Positions 5,507 through 8,266 of a DNA stretch of 8,266 nucleotides are shown here, one piece after another. The notes below the pieces were generated by a model that saw only the letters and a list, made by a program, of their open reading frames with translations, made no database searches and was not told the DNA's origin. The translations under genes and the position numbers were made by a program. This DNA comes from Rhodobacteraceae bacterium UBA2553 (GTDB lineage: Bacteria > Pseudomonadota > Alphaproteobacteria > Rhodobacterales > Rhodobacteraceae). The stretch's first letter is position 1, and every line of letters begins with the position of its first letter. The stretch covers positions 15,327-23,592 of the forward strand of contig DDMF01000022.1 in assembly GCA_002340515.1 (NCBI GenBank), given 5' to 3'.

Positions 5507-7171
5507 TTAAGCCGTGACCAACTCGCCTGCCAAGCCGCGTTTGATCAACGCCACAGTTTCATCCACCCCGTAGAGGGCGGCGAAGCTGCCAAAACGCGGG
5601 CCTTGGCTGGCACCAAGCAGCACTTCGTAGAGCGCTTTGAACCAGTCGCGCAGGTTTTCAAACCCGTGCAGTTTGCCCACAGCAAAGACAATGGACTGCA
5701 GGAATTCATCGGATGTGAAATCCACCTCGGGCAGCGCGTCCTCATTGCCCATTTGCGCGTTTTTGCGGGCGATCACATCCAAGGCCGTGGCACTGTCACC
5801 AAAGGCTGCCGCCAGTTCTTCCAACGCCGCATGTTCCTGATCCGAGGGCAAGCGGAACACTTTCTCAGGTTCCACAAAGTCCTGATAGTATTTCACCGCA
5901 TAGCCAGCGGCCGCATCAAGGTCGGGGTGGGTTTCAGCCGATGCCTCTGGCGCGTAGCGTTTGATAAAGCCCCAAAGTTGGTCTTTGTCATCGGCAGCGG
6001 CCACAGACGCGAGGTTCAGCAGCATAGAAAACGGCACAACCATGTTTGACTGTGGAACATCGCCGCCGTGAATATGCCAAACCGGGTTGTTCAGCTGCGC
6101 TTTGATGTCCTGGGTGTGATAGGCTTTCAGCTGTTGGTGATACTCATCCATCGCTTTCGGGATCACGTCAAAATGCATCCGTTTTGCCGTTTTCGGCTTG
6201 AGATACATGAAATAGGACAGGCTTTCGGTGGACGCGTAGGTCAGCCACTCATCAATGGAAATCCCATTGCCCGAGGTCTTGGAAATCTTCTGACCATTGG
6301 CGTCGAGGAACAATTCATAGGTGAAATGCTCAGGCGCGCGCCAGCCCAGTACACGGCAGATCGCATCATAGATCGGCGTGTTGGTGGAATGGTCTTTGCC
6401 ATACATTTCGAAATCAACCTCAAGCGCGGCCCAACGGGCACCAAAATCAGGCTTCCACTGAAGCTTTACGTTGCCACCGGTCACCGGCAGCGTCCATTCG
6501 CGGCCATCTTCATCATCAAAGGTCACCGTATAGGTCTCGGCGCAGACCTTTTTCATCGGCACGTAAAGCACACGACCGGTTTCCGGGTGGATCGGCAGAA
6601 AAATCGAATAGGTCTGGCGACGCTCTTCGCGCAGCGATTTCAACATCACCGCCATGACGTCGTCATATTTCTCAACCGCACGCTTCAGAACCTCGTCAAA
6701 CTGACCAGATTTGTAAAACTCCTGCGCGGAATAAAAATCGTACTTGAACCCAAAGGTATCCAAGAACCGGCGCAGCATGGCGTTGTTGTGATGGCCAAAG
6801 CTTTCATGGGTGCCAAAGGGATCTGGCACCGAGGTCAGTGGCTTTTGCAAATGTTCCTGCAGGCTTTCCGAATTCGGCACATTTCCCGGCACTTTACGCA
6901 TGCCGTCCAGATCGTCCGAAAAACAGATCAGCTTGGTGGGGATGTCCGAAATCACCTCAAACGCGGTCTGGATCATCGTGGTGCGCGCCACCTCACCAAA
7001 GGTGCCGATATGCGGCAGGCCCGACGGGCCATAGCCGGTTTCAAACAGCACAAACCCCTTCTCAGGCGCGCCCTTTTGATAGCGTTTAAGCACCCGGCGC
7101 GCTTCTTCAAAGGGCCAGGCTTTCGACGCCATCGCGGCGTCACGCATCTCAGGACTGATCTGATCCGTCAT
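5507..7171 (-). CDS. lysK: Lysyl-tRNA synthetase, class I (archaeal type)
   Basis: Cytoplasmic enzyme that activates lysine with ATP and loads it onto tRNA-Lys. The product has 554 residues, normal for class I LysRS. The Rossmann-fold signature GPSGLPHIGT with the HIGH-type motif HIGT is at about 48-57 and the KMSKS-type motif KISKTSGN at about 295-302. Between them are the conserved FSDDLDGMRKVPGN (about 84-97) and YGKDHSTNTPIYDAI (about 257-271). This is unrelated to the class II LysRS of E. coli; alphaproteobacteria are known to use the class I form. I chose the ATG at 7171 because AAGGAA lies seven bases upstream and the product then begins like its relatives. An ATG at 7213 in the same frame would add 14 residues without a good ribosome site. 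Convergent with the transporter gene and divergent from the TerB-like gene. Confidence 0.95.
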   Translation of the reverse strand: MTDQISPEMRDAAMASKAWPFEEARRVLKRYQKGAPEKGFVLFETGYGPSGLPHIGTFGEVARTTMIQTAFEVISDIPTKLICFSDDLDGMRKVPGNVPNSESLQEHLQKPLTSVPDPFGTHESFGHHNNAMLRRFLDTFGFKYDFYSAQEFYKSGQFDEVLKRAVEKYDDVMAVMLKSLREERRQTYSIFLPIHPETGRVLYVPMKKVCAETYTVTFDDEDGREWTLPVTGGNVKLQWKPDFGARWAALEVDFEMYGKDHSTNTPIYDAICRVLGWRAPEHFTYELFLDANGQKISKTSGNGISIDEWLTYASTESLSYFMYLKPKTAKRMHFDVIPKAMDEYHQQLKAYHTQDIKAQLNNPVWHIHGGDVPQSNMVVPFSMLLNLASVAAADDKDQLWGFIKRYAPEASAETHPDLDAAAGYAVKYYQDFVEPEKVFRLPSDQEHAALEELAAAFGDSATALDVIARKNAQMGNEDALPEVDFTSDEFLQSIVFAVGKLHGFENLRDWFKALYEVLLGASQGPRFGSFAALYGVDETVALIKRGLAGELVTA

Positions 7172-7246
7172 CTGCTGTTTCCTTACATATCCATCGGCGC
7201 ATATCCGCCCCAATCAGGACCCAATGTCCCGAAACATCTCTCCCTA

Positions 7247-7275
7247 TTGCGATGCGCGCGTTACGTCAATATTCT
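7247..7275 (+). promoter_or_regulatory. Candidate sigma70-type promoter for the TerB-like gene
   Basis: TTGCGA (7247-7252) and TATTCT (7270-7275) are separated by exactly 17 bases, each matching four of the six consensus positions. Transcription would start near 7282, giving a short leader with the AAGGAG ribosome site at 7288-7293. The divergent lysK promoter must lie in the same 128-bp spacer, but I see no strong candidate for it. Confidence 0.45.
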
Positions 7276-7299
7276 GCACCGCAACAAAAGGAGCAACCT

Positions 7300-7722
7300 G
7301 TGCAAGATATCCCCCATTCGATGACCCCTCAGGACAGCCTGATCGCCGTGATGATGGCTGTTTCAGCCTCGGACGAAGAAATTACATCCGCCGAGCTTTT
7401 GACCATCGAGCGTGTCGTGAACCACCTGCCCGTGTTTGCGGACTATGACACGGACCGGGTGAAAACCGTCTCGCAAACTGTCTTTGACCTTTTTGCGGTT
7501 GAGGATGGGCTGGACGCGCTTTTTGGTCTTGTCCGCGACAACCTTCCAGAAAGCCTCTTTGAAACCGCCTATGCGCTGGCTTGCGATGTGGCCGCATCCG
7601 ATGGTGTGCTGCAAGGGCCCGAGCTGCGGATCCTGGAAGAAATCCGCTATGAGCTGAGCATCGACCGCCTACATGCCGCCGCCATTGAACGCGGTGCGCG
7701 GGCGCGTCACATGCACCTGTAA
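7300..7722 (+). CDS. TerB-like (tellurite resistance TerB family) protein
   Basis: Small cytoplasmic all-helical protein of 140 residues from a GTG start. The start is set by AAGGAG (7288-7293) six bases upstream; an ATG at 7252 in the same frame lies inside the likely promoter and is not used. The TerB fold has two pseudo-symmetric halves. Here they show as AVSASDEEITSAEL (Asp25, Glu32) and DVAASDGVLQGPEL (Asp101, Glu108), with the same Asp-x6-Glu spacing, proposed in the family to bind metal. The exact role is unknown. Stand-alone TerB proteins like this are common in Rhodobacteraceae, often away from any ter operon, and none of the other ter genes is present here, so tellurite resistance should not be assumed. 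A strong terminator follows. Confidence 0.8.
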   Translation: MQDIPHSMTPQDSLIAVMMAVSASDEEITSAELLTIERVVNHLPVFADYDTDRVKTVSQTVFDLFAVEDGLDALFGLVRDNLPESLFETAYALACDVAASDGVLQGPELRILEEIRYELSIDRLHAAAIERGARARHMHL

Positions 7723-7743
7723 ACACCCGTTACCCTCCCCCAT

Positions 7744-7790
7744 AAAGCCCCGCAAATCAGGCAGCCGCCAATGATCTGCGGGGCTTTTTT
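7744..7790 (+). terminator. Intrinsic terminator of the TerB-like gene
   Basis: AAAGCCCCGCA (7744-7754) pairs perfectly with TGCGGGGCTTT (7777-7787). After one mismatch a further three pairs (ATC with GAT) extend the stem. The T-run at 7785-7790 has six residues. The stem begins 21 bases after the stop at 7722. The A-residues on the left give only a short T-tract on the minus strand, where there is no nearby gene to end. Confidence 0.85.
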
Positions 7791-7957
7791 CATGCCCGCC
7801 CGCCGTCCGCCCACAAAAGACCGGTTTTCGTGGCAAAAAGCACCGCTTTTTTCGCGCGCACCGCTGGCATACCCGTTTGCAATGTTTCAAAAGTGGTCAA
7901 TCAAGTCGCACGGGCAATCGCGCGCCTCCCCTCATCCCATCTGCAGAGGAAAAAGAA
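7791..7957 (+). other. Leader region of the permease gene with a small T-tailed hairpin
   Basis: This 167-bp stretch should hold the permease promoter; no convincing -35/-10 pair stands out (TTGCAA near 7876 lacks a good partner). AAAAAGC (7835-7841) pairs with GCTTTTT (7845-7851) around ACC, with one more T following. It is a low-GC hairpin that could be a back-up terminator or a leader structure. I see no known purine or pyrimidine riboswitch pattern. Confidence 0.35.
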
Positions 7958-8266
7958 ATGTCCCCCTCCTCCGACATCGACAAGACCCCCGCCCCGGATC
8001 TGTCCGAGAGCGACTATAAATTCGGCGCTGGCCAAGCATTGATCGGCGCGCAAATGCTGTTTGTGGCTTTTGGAGCGCTGGTGCTGGTGCCGCTTTTGAC
8101 CGGGCTTGACCCCTCGGTGGCGCTGTTTACCGCGGGCCTTGGCACGTTGATTTTCCAGATCACCACACGCGGCCAAGTCCCTGTTTTTCTGGCCTCATCT
8201 TTCGCCTTCATCGCGCCAATCATCTATGGTGTGCAAACTTGGGGATTGGCGGCCACAACCGGAGGA
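7958..8266 (+). CDS. Uracil/xanthine permease, NCS2 (nucleobase:cation symporter-2) family (N-terminal 103 residues; continues beyond window)
   Basis: Inner-membrane proton symporter taking up uracil or another nucleobase. The ATG at 7958 follows AGAGGA (7945-7950) with a seven-base gap. A polar N-terminal tail of about 25 residues is followed by the first transmembrane segments (AQMLFVAFGALVLVPLLTGL, then VALFTAGLGTLIFQITT). The family motif ASSFAFIAPI is at about residues 79-88, equivalent to GSSFAFISP in E. coli UraA. The substrate-binding Glu/His residues of helices 8 and 10 lie outside the window, so uracil versus xanthine or urate cannot be settled. In helix 1 the sequence QML replaces QHL of UraA and XanQ, so the histidine found there is missing. 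It stands apart from the TerB-like gene, behind that gene's terminator. Confidence 0.9.
   Translation, partial: MSPSSDIDKTPAPDLSESDYKFGAGQALIGAQMLFVAFGALVLVPLLTGLDPSVALFTAGLGTLIFQITTRGQVPVFLASSFAFIAPIIYGVQTWGLAATTGG

Noticed and set aside
7172..7213. Longer lysK start at 7213
   Set aside because: The extra 14 residues are not typical of class I LysRS and the ATG at 7171 has the better ribosome site (AAGGAA).
7252..7299. Longer TerB-like start at 7252
   Set aside because: This ATG overlaps the candidate promoter and lacks a ribosome site; the GTG at 7300 has AAGGAG at ideal distance.
6068..7324. Plus-strand open frame of 418 codons opposite lysK
   Set aside because: It is fully antisense to the well-supported lysyl-tRNA synthetase, has no ribosome site, and its product has no recognisable domain; long antisense frames are common opposite GC-biased genes.
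7300..7722. Tellurite resistance or stress (ter) operon
   Set aside because: Only a single stand-alone TerB-like gene is present, closed off by its own terminator; no other ter genes are seen in the window.

Overview
The window looks like chromosomal DNA of an alphaproteobacterium, most likely the Roseobacter group of Rhodobacteraceae. I infer this from four things: moderately high GC, a class I (archaeal-type) lysyl-tRNA synthetase, a PPK2 kinase of the alphaproteobacterial type, and a 763-residue beta-helix protein of a kind I associate with marine Rhodobacterales. Seven protein genes are well supported, two of them cut by the window edges, and there is one candidate small gene. I see no rRNA, tRNA, CRISPR array, insertion sequence or phage gene cluster.

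Left part (1-1972). On the minus strand lies the N-terminal end of an MltB-type lytic transglycosylase lipoprotein (1-412). A clean intrinsic terminator (490-517) separates it from the upstream ppk2 gene (539-1579, minus), which codes for polyphosphate kinase 2 with a Lys/Ala/Pro-rich extension. The ppk2 leader carries a near-perfect FNR/FnrL-type box (1647-1660), which suggests oxygen- or redox-linked control of polyphosphate use. To its right, facing plus, is a possible 43-codon gene (1786-1917) with a Shine-Dalgarno sequence. Its start is a 15-bp tandem duplication whose two differences are both synonymous.

Middle (1973-5484). A large minus-strand gene (1973-4264) codes for a Pectate_lyase_3/GH28-related right-handed beta-helix protein with no visible export signal. 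A 265-bp spacer rich in small palindromes separates it from a divergent plus-strand EamA/DMT-family transporter (4530-5432). That gene ends at a bidirectional terminator (5460-5484) shared with the convergent lysK.

Right part (5507-8266). lysK (5507-7171, minus) is divergent from a small TerB-like gene (7300-7722, plus), which has a recognisable promoter and a strong terminator (7744-7790). After about 170 bp comes the 5' end of a uracil/xanthine permease of the NCS2 family (7958-8266, plus), cut by the window end.

Most genes here look like single transcription units with their own terminators, not one operon, so I see no multigene system. The points most worth a second look are the FNR-type box at ppk2, the candidate small gene at 1786-1917, and the unexplained export and substrate of the beta-helix protein.
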